Shown here in pieces: positions 15,105 to 24,002 of a DNA stretch of 47,583 nt. The stretch spans positions 1-47,583 of IMG/VR virus record IMGVR_UViG_3300042982_000075; one strand, given 5' to 3'. The notes under the pieces were generated by a model. That model was not told where the DNA came from. It worked only from the letters and a program-made list of their open reading frames with translations, and did no database searches. Source of the stretch: a virus. The stretch's first letter is position 1. The number at the start of each line of letters is the position of its first letter. Position numbers and translations under genes: made by a program.

Positions 15105-17294
15105 GTGGCATCCGATGGCAGAGCCTTCGTCGAAGTCGTCGCCGACACCTCCGGCACCGAACGACAGATGCAGCGCGACATGGAACAGGCCCTCAGCGCC
15201 GTCCAAGCCGCCCTGCCACCCATCGACGTCCAAGCCGCCCTCGACTCCACCGCCGGCCGCCAGGTCGTCTCCGAGATGGAACGCGTCGTCCGCGAAGCAC
15301 AGGCCGCGCTGCCCGACGTACAGGTCCAGGTCGACACCAGTCAGGCCACCGCGCAGATCGAGCAGTTCACCCGGGACGCGAACGGCCGGCTGCGGGACGC
15401 CCGGGGCCGGTTCGTGTCCTCGTCCCGCGCCCTGGGTGATGCCCTGGGCGACGGGGTGGGGGGCGGTTCCGACCGGGCGTCGGGCATGCTGCAGCGCCTG
15501 ATCGGCTCGCTCGGTGGTGTCACGTCCGGCCTCAGCGGCGTTGCCGCGGCCGCACCGCAGGCATCGGGGGCGCTGATCGCGGTGGCGGCTTCGGTCGGCG
15601 CGACCACCGCCGCGACGCTCGGCCTGGGCACGGCGTTCGCTGGGCTCGGCGTGGCCGCCCTGAAAGACACCCCGGCGGTCGAGGCGGCGTTCACCAGCCT
15701 CGGCCAGACCATCAAGGCCGTCATGCAGGGCGCGGCCGAGCCCCTGGAGGGCCCGCTCCTCGACGCCCTCCACGACGTACAGGACCTGGCCGTCGACCTC
15801 GGTCCGATCCTGCAGGAGATGTTCGCCGCCAGCGAGCCGTTCCTCAAAGCCCTCATCAGCGGAGTTGAGGCGTTCGCCCGTAACGCCCTCGGCGGCTTCA
15901 ACACGGCACTCCAGACCGCTGGCCCCCTGGCGGACAGCCTGAACACGATCCTCGGCGAGCTCGGCCAGGCCCTGGGCGACACCGTGGAAGCCCTCGCGCA
16001 GGACCCCGAAGGTACTGCCCTGGCCCTGGAAGAGATCATCCACTCGGCGGTGATCCTGCTGCCGACGCTGGGGAACCTGGCATCCGCGATCACGTCCCTT
16101 GCCGGTCCTGTCCTGGCCAGCCTGAACGGCGGCCTGATGGTCACCGCCACCGCGCTGGACGAGTTCGCGTCCATCGTCGAGTCCGTGGGTGACCTCCTGC
16201 GCGGCGACGCCTCTGAGGCCGCCGACGAATGGACTGGCAAAGCCCAGCGGCGGCTGGTGGACCGCACGAAGGAATCCACCGACGCCACGGACAGTTTCTC
16301 CTCGGCGCTGGACAACGCGCTGAAGAGCCTCAAGGACACCTCCGACACCACCACCGAAGCATCCACGGTCTCCAGCATCTACGCGTCGCAGGTCGCCTAC
16401 GTCAACACGAAACTGGCGCAGCAGAAAGCCGACGCCGACGGACTGCGGCAGTCCATTTTCGCCCTGACCGCCGAGACCCGCAGCGCCCTGGATGCCGAGT
16501 CGGCGTACGAGTCCGCAGTCGACAGCGTCTCGAAGGTCCTGAAGGACAACGGGGCTGTGCTCCGCATGCGCAACGGCGAGCTGGACCTCGGCTCGGAGAA
16601 GAGCCGGACGGCGTACGACGCCCTGTCACAGCTGGCCCAGCAGACCGAGGACTGGTCGGCGAAGGTGCTGGAGTCCACCGGGTCGGTCACCCAGTCCAAC
16701 GCGGTCCTCGACCAGGGCCGACGCAAGCTGATCGACCAGGCCGACGCGCTGGGCCTGACCAAGGCGCAGGCGAAAGCCCTCGCGGACCAGCTGATCGCCA
16801 CCCCCGACAAGGTCATCTCCGTGAAGGGCGACCTCGCGGACCTCAAAGCGAAGCTGGCGGATGCCGAGCAGCGCCTGCGGAACGCCCGCGGGTCGAAGCG
16901 GGTCGACATCCAGGGCGACATCGCCAACCTGAAACGGAAGATCTCGCAGGCCCGCGCGGAACTCCAGTCCCTCAACAACGTCAAGATCCTCATCAACGCG
17001 AACATTGCGCCTGCCGGACGCCCGTCCGCTGCATTCGCCGAAGGCGGCATCGTCCGCAGCGCAGTGCACGCCCTGGTCGGCGAGGCCGGCCCCGAGGTGG
17101 TGATCCCGCTGACCAAACCGGACCGCGCGCGGGAGCTCGCCGAAAAGTCCGGGCTGACCGGCCTCCTCGGCCAGCAGGCCCCCACCCCCGTGGTCAACAA
17201 CTACATCACCCTCGACGGCCAGGAACTCCGGCACGTGGCCCGGCAGGAGATCGCCGACGACCAGCGCCGTCGCGCCCAGGGAATCCGGAGGTAA
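15096..17294 (+). CDS. Tape measure protein
   Basis: A 732-aa protein, the longest in the genome, that sets tail length. Repetitive helical segments with Gln/Ala-rich content (MQRDMEQALSAVQAALPP) precede an Ala/Gly hydrophobic zone (residues ~145-200) and long coiled-coil stretches (KLADAEQRLRNARGSK). The C-terminal FAEGGIVRSAVHALVGEAGP followed by EVVIPL is the classic actinophage tape-measure ending. ATG 15096 lacks an RBS and lies in the putative -10. If the message is leaderless the true start is GTG 15105 (MASDGRAF), so the N-terminus is uncertain by 3 codons. Confidence 0.9.
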   Translation: MGDVASDGRAFVEVVADTSGTERQMQRDMEQALSAVQAALPPIDVQAALDSTAGRQVVSEMERVVREAQAALPDVQVQVDTSQATAQIEQFTRDANGRLRDARGRFVSSSRALGDALGDGVGGGSDRASGMLQRLIGSLGGVTSGLSGVAAAAPQASGALIAVAASVGATTAATLGLGTAFAGLGVAALKDTPAVEAAFTSLGQTIKAVMQGAAEPLEGPLLDALHDVQDLAVDLGPILQEMFAASEPFLKALISGVEAFARNALGGFNTALQTAGPLADSLNTILGELGQALGDTVEALAQDPEGTALALEEIIHSAVILLPTLGNLASAITSLAGPVLASLNGGLMVTATALDEFASIVESVGDLLRGDASEAADEWTGKAQRRLVDRTKESTDATDSFSSALDNALKSLKDTSDTTTEASTVSSIYASQVAYVNTKLAQQKADADGLRQSIFALTAETRSALDAESAYESAVDSVSKVLKDNGAVLRMRNGELDLGSEKSRTAYDALSQLAQQTEDWSAKVLESTGSVTQSNAVLDQGRRKLIDQADALGLTKAQAKALADQLIATPDKVISVKGDLADLKAKLADAEQRLRNARGSKRVDIQGDIANLKRKISQARAELQSLNNVKILINANIAPAGRPSAAFAEGGIVRSAVHALVGEAGPEVVIPLTKPDRARELAEKSGLTGLLGQQAPTPVVNNYITLDGQELRHVARQEIADDQRRRAQGIRR

Positions 17295-17301
17295 GCCCGC
17301 C

Positions 17302-18234
17302 GTGGCCGACACCATCACTCTCACACCGGATACCGGGCAGGCCGGCGTCTTGGTCCACGTCCACGTCGACTCCACCGCGGGCACCGGCGACCAGGTCACG
17401 GTCACGCTGGAACGCTCCAGCGACGGCGGCACCACGTGGGTGCGGCTCGGGAACGCGGTCGCGGTGCCTGTGGTCGGCACGACGGCGGATCAGGGCGACG
17501 TGTACGTGTGGGACCACGGCGCGCCACTGAACACGGCGGTGATGTACCGGGCGACGACGGCGCCGACCGTGGCAACGGTGGTCTCTACGCCTGCCACCAT
17601 CACGGCCGACACGGACGGCTGGCTCAAGGACCCCGCCCGGCCGTGGGCGAACCTCGAACTGGACCTGTGCCCGAGCTTGGCCGAGTGCATCACCGAGGAC
17701 GAACCCGCCGTCGCCCTGGTCTACGACGGCCTCGGTACGGAGACGTGGGCGGCGGACGCCACCCTGATCCCGGTCCTGAACCGGCGCCGCCCGGGGGATG
17801 TGTACGCGCTGCGGAAGGACGCCACCACCAGCGCCCGGTTCGTCAGCCGGACCCTGCCATCCGCGTTCGCCCTCAACACCCTGTGGGCCTGGGGCGGCCC
17901 CTTGTTCTTGCAGCTCCCGCCGGAGTACGGCTGGTGCGACCGCTACTACCAGCCCGGCGACATCGACGAGACCCGCCTCACCGGCACCCTCAACAAGCCC
18001 TACCGCCTGTGGGACGCACCCCTGACCGTGGTGGACCAACCCGTCGGCCCCACACAGGGCACCGCCTCCACCAACTGGTGCGCCGTCGCCGAGGCCTACC
18101 CGACATGGGCCGACCTCGCCGCCTCCGGCTTCACCTGGGGCCAGGTCGCCGAAGGTGCGGCGGCCCCGATCAGGCCCATCCCTGCTGGCGGATACGGCGG
18201 CGGCGGATACGGCGACGGACCCTACGGAGGCTGA
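17302..18234 (+). CDS. Minor tail protein (tail tip, N-terminal beta domain)
   Basis: A 310-aa protein follows the tape measure, the usual place for distal tail proteins. Residues 1-100 form an Ig-like beta domain (GVLVHVHVDSTAGTGDQVTV). A second domain (LVYDGLGTETWAADATLIPV, YGWCDRYYQPGDIDETRLTG) is shared by eye with Streptomyces phage minor tail proteins. The C-terminus ends in Gly/Tyr repeats (GGYGGGGYGDGPYGG), a flexible tail. GTG 17302 starts 7 bases after the tape measure stop. Confidence 0.7.
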   Translation: MADTITLTPDTGQAGVLVHVHVDSTAGTGDQVTVTLERSSDGGTTWVRLGNAVAVPVVGTTADQGDVYVWDHGAPLNTAVMYRATTAPTVATVVSTPATITADTDGWLKDPARPWANLELDLCPSLAECITEDEPAVALVYDGLGTETWAADATLIPVLNRRRPGDVYALRKDATTSARFVSRTLPSAFALNTLWAWGGPLFLQLPPEYGWCDRYYQPGDIDETRLTGTLNKPYRLWDAPLTVVDQPVGPTQGTASTNWCAVAEAYPTWADLAASGFTWGQVAEGAAAPIRPIPAGGYGGGGYGDGPYGG

Positions 18235-18236
18235 CC

Positions 18237-18860
18237 ATGATCTCGCCCATCCCCGCCGGCACCCCGGACTGGGACGTGCCTCTCAACGCCCGGCTCGTCG
18301 AGGCGCAATCCCGGCTCGCCGCGCTGGAAGCCTTTCTGAACCCGCTGGCCAGCGGGCACGAGACCGTACCGCGGTCCTGCGTCTCCAACTCCGGTATCGG
18401 CATGACGTCGGGCACGCTTCGCCTAGCGTTTTTCACTGCGCGCCGCACCGGCCTGTGCACGGGGATCCGCATCCCTGGCGGGGCGACTGCGGCCGGTGCG
18501 ACGCCGACCCTGGTCCGGTTCGGCCTGTACTCGGTGGACGGCTCTGGCAACCTCACCCTGCTGAGCGCGACGGCCAGCGACACCGCGGTGTTCGCTGCGG
18601 CGCTGACGAACTACACCCGGAACCTTGCGGCGTCGCAGGCCGTCACGGCGGGCAGCAGGTACGCGATCGGGGTCCTGGTCGTCACTGCCGCGACCGCGCC
18701 GACGCTCACCGGAAGCAGCATGCTGACCGGCGGGGAGACGGGGCAGGCTCCGCGCCTGTCCGGCGCCGTGACCGGGCAGACTGACCTGCCCGCGTCCATC
18801 ACGGCCGGGACCGTCGCGGACAACCCCGCGACGGTCTACGGCGTCGCGGTCGGAGTGTGA
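18237..18860 (+). CDS. Minor tail protein, beta-rich
   Basis: A 207-aa protein. A short helix (LNARLVEAQSRLAALEAFL) is followed by a long Ser/Thr/Ala-rich beta domain (LRLAFFTARRTGLCTGIRIP, LVRFGLYSVDGSGNLTLL). The layout of a helical base plus a jelly-roll-like head is typical of tail-tip or fibre proteins that touch the cell surface. ATG 18237 follows GGAGGCTGACC. The target is unknown. Confidence 0.65.
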   Translation: MISPIPAGTPDWDVPLNARLVEAQSRLAALEAFLNPLASGHETVPRSCVSNSGIGMTSGTLRLAFFTARRTGLCTGIRIPGGATAAGATPTLVRFGLYSVDGSGNLTLLSATASDTAVFAAALTNYTRNLAASQAVTAGSRYAIGVLVVTAATAPTLTGSSMLTGGETGQAPRLSGAVTGQTDLPASITAGTVADNPATVYGVAVGV

Positions 18861-18864
18861 CCCG

Positions 18865-19965
18865 GTGCTCCCTGCCACCAGCCTGTATCGGGCGGCGCTG
18901 CCATACCCGCATCAGCGGATCACCCGGGTGGAGGTGTGGCACGGCGGCGTGCTGGTGGAGCCGGACCTGCCGATCAACTCGGGTGAGGTCACCGCGTCCC
19001 TCACGTCCCGTGTCACCCGGTCCCTGCGGCTCAGCGTCGACGCGGGCCTGTACCCCGAGACCGCCGATGCCCTGCTGGCGCCTGAGATCGCACTGCTCCG
19101 GGTGTACACGGGCATCGGCTACCCCGACGGATCCTCGGAGCTGTTCCCCGTCTTCGTGGGCCGCGTCGCCACCCCGTCCGAGAATCCCGACGGGACCGTC
19201 ACCGTCCAGGCCGACGACCTCGCAGCCGACGTCATCGGGTACCGGTTCGAGAGCCCGGAGCCGTCCCACGCGGGCGCATCGATCACCTCGGAGATCCGGC
19301 GCCTCATCACCCAGGCCCTGCCGTCCGCGACGTTCGGCACGGACGACGTCGACCCGGCGATCACCCCCACTTTGGTGTGGGACCAGGACCGCGGTCAGGC
19401 CCTGGACGACCTCGCTGCCGCGGTCGGCGGACGCTGGTACGCGCTCGGTGACGGATCCTTCGTGGTCCGCGCCTACCCGTACGACCTCGGCACCCCCGTC
19501 GTCACGCTCACGGACGGGCAGGGATCCGACCAGCCCGGCACCATCGCGGGTGTCACCCGGCAGCGCACGAGGAACAGCGTCTACAACTCGGTGACCGTCT
19601 CCAGCGAACGCCTCGACGGCACTGACCCGGTACGCGTCACCCGACGCAACATCACCACCGGCTCCCCGACCGAGTTCGGCGACGCCTTCGGCCGGGTCTC
19701 CACCATCATCAGCGTGCAGACCCCGCTCACCGCCTCCGAGGCCGCACAGCTCGCCGTCCAGCAACTCAACGCGAGTACGGCGCTGGCCGAGCAGTGGACC
19801 ATCGACACCATCCCCGATGCCACGCTGGAACCAGGCGACACCGCCCTCGCTACGTGGCGCGGCCACACCACCACCCAGGTGATCGACTCCATCACCTACC
19901 CGCTCGGCACCGGCGACACCATGCGGATTACCGCCCGCTCCTCCATCACAGGGGTGACCCAGTGA
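18865..19965 (+). CDS. DUF5047-like tail protein
   Basis: A 366-aa protein. RITRVEVWHGGVLVEPDLPI, then SLTSRVTRSLRLSVDAGLYP, SELFPVFVGRVATPSENPDG and the C-terminal GDTALATWRGHTTTQVIDS match the DUF5047 pattern found in baseplate-hub-like proteins of actinophages. It likely forms the tail tip around the tape measure end. GTG 18865 is 4 bases past the preceding stop, and its own stop overlaps the next GTG by 3 bases. Confidence 0.74.
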   Translation: MLPATSLYRAALPYPHQRITRVEVWHGGVLVEPDLPINSGEVTASLTSRVTRSLRLSVDAGLYPETADALLAPEIALLRVYTGIGYPDGSSELFPVFVGRVATPSENPDGTVTVQADDLAADVIGYRFESPEPSHAGASITSEIRRLITQALPSATFGTDDVDPAITPTLVWDQDRGQALDDLAAAVGGRWYALGDGSFVVRAYPYDLGTPVVTLTDGQGSDQPGTIAGVTRQRTRNSVYNSVTVSSERLDGTDPVRVTRRNITTGSPTEFGDAFGRVSTIISVQTPLTASEAAQLAVQQLNASTALAEQWTIDTIPDATLEPGDTALATWRGHTTTQVIDSITYPLGTGDTMRITARSSITGVTQ

Positions 19966-20534
19966 ACTCGACCCGACGCGGCTACCCGTACCCGCAGGCT
20001 GACTGCACCACCGACCAGTGCACGCCGCCCCTCATCCGCGACGCAGCGGATCTGCCGGCGCAGCTCCTCGCGCTCGCCACCGCGGTGGATGCGGACCTCA
20101 CGGCCATCAATGACCAGGTCGTTGGGGAGACCTCCGGCCCGGCCGCAGAGATCCTCTCCAACTCGACGCAGGTGCTCGGCACCAACCAGGGCTTCACCCT
20201 CGACACGATCGTCGCGGACCAGGGCGGCATGGCCGACGTCACGAACAGCCGCCTGATCGTCCCCACCTCGGGCCTCTACCTGATCACCGCATCAGGCAAC
20301 AAACCGTCCTCCACCGCCGTCGGATTCCTCCGCCTGTCCATCGTCGTCGACGGCGTACCCGAAGCCTGGACCACGGTAAAGCCGGCGGCCACGGTCGGAG
20401 ACATCTGCCGGATCAGCGCCTCCATGGTCCGCGTGTGCTCCGGCGGGGAGTTCATCACCCTCGCCCAGCGGCAGGAGGCCAACGACTCGTGGGACCGCGC
20501 GCGCCTGTCGGCCGTGCGGCTGATGGTGCTCTGA
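19962..20534 (+). CDS. Fibre-like tail protein, first of three related genes
   Basis: A 190-aa protein. A short N-terminal Pro/Tyr motif (RRGYPYPQ) leads to a helix (LPAQLLALATAVDADLTAIN) and a C1q/jelly-roll-like beta domain (SRLIVPTSGLYLITASGNKP, GFLRLSIVVDGVPEAW). The same plan occurs in the genes at 20745 and 21301. Trimeric receptor-binding fibres have this architecture, so adsorption is the likely role (inference). GTG 19962 overlaps the upstream stop. Confidence 0.62.
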   Translation: MNSTRRGYPYPQADCTTDQCTPPLIRDAADLPAQLLALATAVDADLTAINDQVVGETSGPAAEILSNSTQVLGTNQGFTLDTIVADQGGMADVTNSRLIVPTSGLYLITASGNKPSSTAVGFLRLSIVVDGVPEAWTTVKPAATVGDICRISASMVRVCSGGEFITLAQRQEANDSWDRARLSAVRLMVL

Positions 20535-20535
20535 C

Positions 20536-20745
20536 ATGGAAGACACCTCACTCCTCCTCACCGTCCGGCAGCTCGGCGCCGAGGTCGGCGTCGGCATCGT
20601 CGCCTCCACCAGCCCGCTCACCGTCGCCTTCAGGGGCACCACGATGGACGCCAACCAGCTCAGCTCCTACGCCGCCGCCGTCAACGATCGTGTGGCCGTG
20701 ATCCGTCAGGACGCCACCCTGCTGATCCTCGGGAGGATCGTCTGA
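20536..20745 (+). CDS. Small tail-region protein, function unknown
   Basis: A 69-aa protein lies between two fibre-like genes, 1 base after one and overlapping the next by 1 base. It is beta-rich (LLLTVRQLGAEVGVGIVAST) and ends ATLLILGRIV, resembling a small barrel. The position suggests a fibre-associated or assembly role, but no family is recognised. Confidence 0.6.
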   Translation: MEDTSLLLTVRQLGAEVGVGIVASTSPLTVAFRGTTMDANQLSSYAAAVNDRVAVIRQDATLLILGRIV

Positions 20746-21287
20746 TGCCAGGTTCTACAACCGACTGGGCGCTGCCCTACCCGCTGTACACGGACCCGGC
20801 CGCCGGCGCCGCGCAACTCCAGGCCCTGGCCGAGGCCATCGACGACGCCCACGAGCAGATCGCCGCCGAGATCGCGGCGATCGGGCAGCGCACCGCCGCG
20901 GCCGTGTACGGATCTGCCGCGCAGTCCCTGGCCAACAACACATCCGTCCAGCTGACCTTCAGTACGACCGAGTTCGACAACGGGCTGACGGTGAACCTGG
21001 GCACCGGTGACCTGACCGTGGTCACGCCCGGCTGGTACTGGGTCAGCGCCTGGGTCCGCATCGCCGCGAACTCCACGGGAAACCGGCAGATCTACATCCG
21101 ACAGGACACCTCCCCGATCGGCTACCTCCGCTCCCAGACCGTCGCGTCACCGGACACGACCGTACTCACAGCCAACGCCCTCACGTTCTTCACCGCGGGC
21201 CAGAGCATCAACATGCAGGCCGCACAGGACTCCGGCGGCGCCCTCAACGCTACAAACCGGCGTCTCGCCGCCGTCCGCGTCGCCTGA
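20745..21287 (+). CDS. Fibre-like tail protein, second related gene
   Basis: A 180-aa protein. The N-terminal signature WALPYPLYTDPAAGAAQLQA precedes a coiled-coil-like helix and a beta domain (FDNGLTVNLGTGDLTVVTPG, GWYWVSAWVRIAANSTG). The N-terminus is clearly related to the gene at 21301 (YALPYPLAGDP), so the two are paralogues with diverged heads. ATG 20745 overlaps the preceding stop by one base. Confidence 0.64.
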   Translation: MPGSTTDWALPYPLYTDPAAGAAQLQALAEAIDDAHEQIAAEIAAIGQRTAAAVYGSAAQSLANNTSVQLTFSTTEFDNGLTVNLGTGDLTVVTPGWYWVSAWVRIAANSTGNRQIYIRQDTSPIGYLRSQTVASPDTTVLTANALTFFTAGQSINMQAAQDSGGALNATNRRLAAVRVA

Positions 21288-21300
21288 AAGGAGACCACTG

Positions 21301-21867
21301 ATGCCCGGCGCTACCGTCCCGTACGCCCTGCCCTACCCCCTTGCTGGCGACCCCACCGGCCCGGACCCGGTGCAGGCCCTGGCCGAGGCCGCCGACGCCC
21401 TCGCGGCGCAGCAGCTCGCCGACCTCCAGGCCGCCCGCGCAGCGCAGATCGCAATGATCGTGTCGGGTGGCCCGTTCACCACCACCGCCGTCGGGGACTT
21501 CGAGTTCGTCCCCATGAGCCAGGTCGTCCTCAACTTGGGCGGCATGGCGAACCTCGCCCTGAACGACGCGGCGTTCACCATCCCCAGCACCGGCCTGTAC
21601 TACCTCCACGGCCAGGTCCGATGGGACACCAACACCACCGGGCTACGCAACATCACCGTCAACGACGGCTCCGCCCTCGGCGACACGTTCTACCCGCAGT
21701 CCCAGCTCCCACCGCCGACCGTCACCACCGCAGGCGGCCTCTCCCACCAGGTGTCCGGCACCTACGAACTGACCGCAGGAACACAGCTCAGCCTCGGCGT
21801 GGACTCCGGGGCCGCATCCCGCACGGCGCTGCTGTACAGCCTCGCCATCATCCGCATGTCCTTCTGA
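21301..21867 (+). CDS. Fibre-like tail protein, third related gene
   Basis: A 188-aa protein with the shared base YALPYPLAGDPTGPDPVQAL, an Ala/Gln-rich helix, and a beta domain (AAFTIPSTGLYYLHGQVRWD) whose STGLYYLHG segment parallels TSGLYLITA in the 19962 gene. The RBS AAAGGAGACC is strong. It lies immediately before the endolysin. Diverged fibre heads could broaden host range or recognise different wall glycopolymers (inference). Confidence 0.64.
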   Translation: MPGATVPYALPYPLAGDPTGPDPVQALAEAADALAAQQLADLQAARAAQIAMIVSGGPFTTTAVGDFEFVPMSQVVLNLGGMANLALNDAAFTIPSTGLYYLHGQVRWDTNTTGLRNITVNDGSALGDTFYPQSQLPPPTVTTAGGLSHQVSGTYELTAGTQLSLGVDSGAASRTALLYSLAIIRMSF

Positions 21868-21876
21868 AAGGCCCCC

Positions 21877-22734
21877 ATGACTGTCCCTGGCATAGACGTC
21901 TCCAGCCACCAGCCTGCCGACTACTCCACGGCAGGCCTCGGCTTCGTGGTCGTGAAGGCCACCGAGGGCACCACGTACACCAACCCGAAGTACCACGACC
22001 AGATCGCGCGGGCACGCGCGGACGAGCTGGTGCTGGGCCACTACCACTACCTCAGCCCCACCTCGCCACCGACCGCGCAGGTCGACCACTTCCTCGCAGT
22101 GGCCGACCTGCGGCCCGGCGAGTTCCTGGCGCTGGACTGGGAAGAGACCGGCGTCAGCTGCGCCGAGAAGGACCAGGCGCTCCGACACCTCGTCGAGAAA
22201 GTGGCCGGCCACCGGGCGCTGCTGTACTGCAACCTGACCTACCAGCGAGACCGGAACACCTCCGGCTACGTCGCCGACGGCCTGTGGCTCGCCCGCTACA
22301 ACGGCCACCCCGGCGAGCCGGGCGTGGACGACTGGGTCATCCACCAGTACGCGAGTACCCCGCTGGACACCAACGTCGCCCGGTTCGCGGACGTCGCCGC
22401 GATGCGCGCTTGGGCGGGCGTCACTCCGCCGGCCAAGCCGAAGCCGAAGCAGCCGGTCACGAAGGCCGATCGGACGCCCACGCTGCACGCCCCGAAGTGG
22501 CCGGGCCGGAACCTGCGCTACGTCCCCGGGAAGCCGCTGATGCACGGCGCCGACGTGCGCACGTGGCAGGCCCGGATGGCGAAGCGCGGCTGGAACATCG
22601 ACGCCGACGGCTACTACGGCCCCGCCTCCGCCGAGGTCGCCCGCCAGTTCCAGACCGAGAAGCACCTCGGCGTCGACGGAATCGTCGGTCCGAAGACCTG
22701 GGCCGCGGCCTGGACCACACCCATCACCAACTGA
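21877..22734 (+). CDS. Endolysin: GH25 lysozyme plus peptidoglycan-binding domain
   Basis: A 285-aa muramidase that cuts the glycan backbone at lysis. Residues 1-190 are GH25: PGIDVSSHQ with D7, KATEGTTYTNPKY, and the acidic pair D87/E89 in ALDWEETG. A Pro/Lys linker follows (TPPAKPKPKQP), then a C-terminal PG_binding_1 domain (MHGADVRTWQARMAKRGW ... DGIVGPKTWAAAW). No signal peptide is present, so export depends on the holin next door. The RBS GAAAGGCCCCC before ATG 21877 is modest. Confidence 0.93.
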   Translation: MTVPGIDVSSHQPADYSTAGLGFVVVKATEGTTYTNPKYHDQIARARADELVLGHYHYLSPTSPPTAQVDHFLAVADLRPGEFLALDWEETGVSCAEKDQALRHLVEKVAGHRALLYCNLTYQRDRNTSGYVADGLWLARYNGHPGEPGVDDWVIHQYASTPLDTNVARFADVAAMRAWAGVTPPAKPKPKQPVTKADRTPTLHAPKWPGRNLRYVPGKPLMHGADVRTWQARMAKRGWNIDADGYYGPASAEVARQFQTEKHLGVDGIVGPKTWAAAWTTPITN

Positions 22735-22749
22735 CCAGGAGGTCACCCC

Positions 22750-22992
22750 ATGCGCAAGTTCCTGCTGGACCTGGCCGAGCGTGCCGGACGCACCTTCCTC
22801 CAGGGCGCCATCGGCGCGCTGCCCCCGGCTGCCGCGCTCACCGACTGGGGCGCGGTCAAGGTCGCCGGTGTGGCCGCGGCTACGGGCGGCGTGGCCGCCC
22901 TCGGGTCCATGCTGATGAGCGTCCTGGCTGGCTTCGTCGGCGACCGGACCAGCGCGTCCCTGCTGTCCGCCACCAGCCCTGAGGGGCAGTGA
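22750..22992 (+). CDS. Holin (r1t-like)
   Basis: An 80-aa protein follows the endolysin. LDLAERAGRTFLQGAIGALP is the typical beginning of r1t-type holins in actinophages. Two hydrophobic segments follow (ALPPAAALTDWGAVKVAGVA and GGVAALGSMLMSVLAGFVG), then a short polar tail. It opens the membrane for the endolysin at the programmed time. GGAGG at 22739-22743 precedes ATG 22750. Confidence 0.85.
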   Translation: MRKFLLDLAERAGRTFLQGAIGALPPAAALTDWGAVKVAGVAAATGGVAALGSMLMSVLAGFVGDRTSASLLSATSPEGQ

Positions 22993-23019
22993 TAGCCCGC
23001 ACCATCCCGGGAGCCACAC

Positions 23020-23286
23020 GTGGACGCTGCGATGGTCACCGCGCTGGCAGCTCTCGCCGCCGCACCGCTGGCCGCGCTCGCGTCCGTGTACGGCGCCCGG
23101 GTACAGGGCCGCACCGCTAGGGAGGGCGGAGCCATCGACGGGTACAACACGCTGACGGACCAACTGCAGGAAGAACTGGCAACCAAGTCCGCACGGGTAG
23201 CCACGCTGGAAGCGAGGCTCGCCACCGCCGAGGCCGAAGCGGCCCGGCTGCGACTGCTGGTCACCCAGCTCGGAGGCACACCGTGA
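23020..23286 (+). CDS. Membrane-anchored coiled-coil protein of lysis cassette
   Basis: An 88-aa protein has one N-terminal hydrophobic helix (VTALAALAAAPLAALASVYG) and a C-terminal coiled coil (LQEELATKSARVATLEARLA). GTG 23020 follows CGGGAG. This layout is common just after the holin in actinophages, where such proteins act as second holins or lysis modulators. The assignment is positional. It overlaps the collagen-like gene by 4 bases. Confidence 0.66.
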   Translation: MDAAMVTALAALAAAPLAALASVYGARVQGRTAREGGAIDGYNTLTDQLQEELATKSARVATLEARLATAEAEAARLRLLVTQLGGTP

Positions 23287-23945
23287 CCCGCGCACAGCTC
23301 ATCCTGGCCCGCCGATGGCGCCACATGGCCCTGGTCGCCGTGCTCCTGGCCCTCACCGGTGCGACGCTGCTGATCTGGATACGGGTCTCGGCGGAGGCCC
23401 GCCGGGCGAACGAGATGGCGGCGGAGGCCGACCGGCGGGGCGCCGCCGTCACCACCCTGGCCGCCGATGTCCGTACGCTCCGGGCTCAGGTCGAGGCGCA
23501 CGGGGATACCCCGGCCGCACCGGATCCGGGGGCCGCTGTGCCGGACCTGTCGGGCAGGCAGGCGTCGGTGGCCGGGCCGCGGGGCGAGCAGGGTCCGTCT
23601 GGTCCTGCTGGCCTGTCGGGTCTGCCGGGGCCGGTGGGTGCGACTGGTCCGGCTGGTCCTACCGGCGCGCCCGGGACCTCGGGTACGGACGGCGTCGACG
23701 GGGCCGCTGGCCCCGCGGGGCCAGCCGGACCGCAGGGTGAACCTGGGCCCGCGGGCCCGGCCGGTCCTCAGGGGGAGCAGGGACCAGCCGGACCCATGGG
23801 GCCGGCCTGCCCCGACGGCTACATCCTCCAGCCGCCGCCCTGGGACCCAGACGCCCTGGTCTGCCGGCGCGGCGCTGCTCCTGAGCCGGCGCCTTCCAGC
23901 GGGCCTGAGCAGCCGCCTGCGATCGTCGACAGGCGCCGCACATGA
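23283..23945 (+). CDS. Membrane-anchored collagen-like protein
   Basis: A 220-aa protein starts at GTG 23283 inside GTGA. A cytoplasmic basic start and one membrane helix (MALVAVLLALTGATLLIWI) are followed by a helical stretch and then about 26 Gly-X-Y triplets (GPSGPAGLSGLPGPVGATGP and onward), a trimerising collagen-like rod. The end has CPDGYILQPPPWDPDALVC, two cysteines that may cap the rod. Collagen-like repeats are usual in tail fibres; here the membrane anchor and lysis-cassette position suggest an extracytoplasmic wall-spanning role, perhaps analogous to a spanin (inference). Confidence 0.8.
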   Translation: MTRAQLILARRWRHMALVAVLLALTGATLLIWIRVSAEARRANEMAAEADRRGAAVTTLAADVRTLRAQVEAHGDTPAAPDPGAAVPDLSGRQASVAGPRGEQGPSGPAGLSGLPGPVGATGPAGPTGAPGTSGTDGVDGAAGPAGPAGPQGEPGPAGPAGPQGEQGPAGPMGPACPDGYILQPPPWDPDALVCRRGAAPEPAPSSGPEQPPAIVDRRRT

Positions 23946-23947
23946 CA

Positions 23948-23982
23948 CCGCCCCCGCACCGGCTACGGCCGGACGGGGGCGG
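23948..23982. terminator. Bidirectional terminator at end of late operon
   Basis: CCGCCCCCG (23948-23956) pairs perfectly with CGGGGGCGG (23974-23982). The 17-base loop contains CCGG/CCGG and can fold further. It lies between the convergent collagen-like gene and lipoprotein gene and can serve both strands. Confidence 0.82.
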
Positions 23983-24002
23983 CTTCGTCATGCCCGAGGC
24001 TG

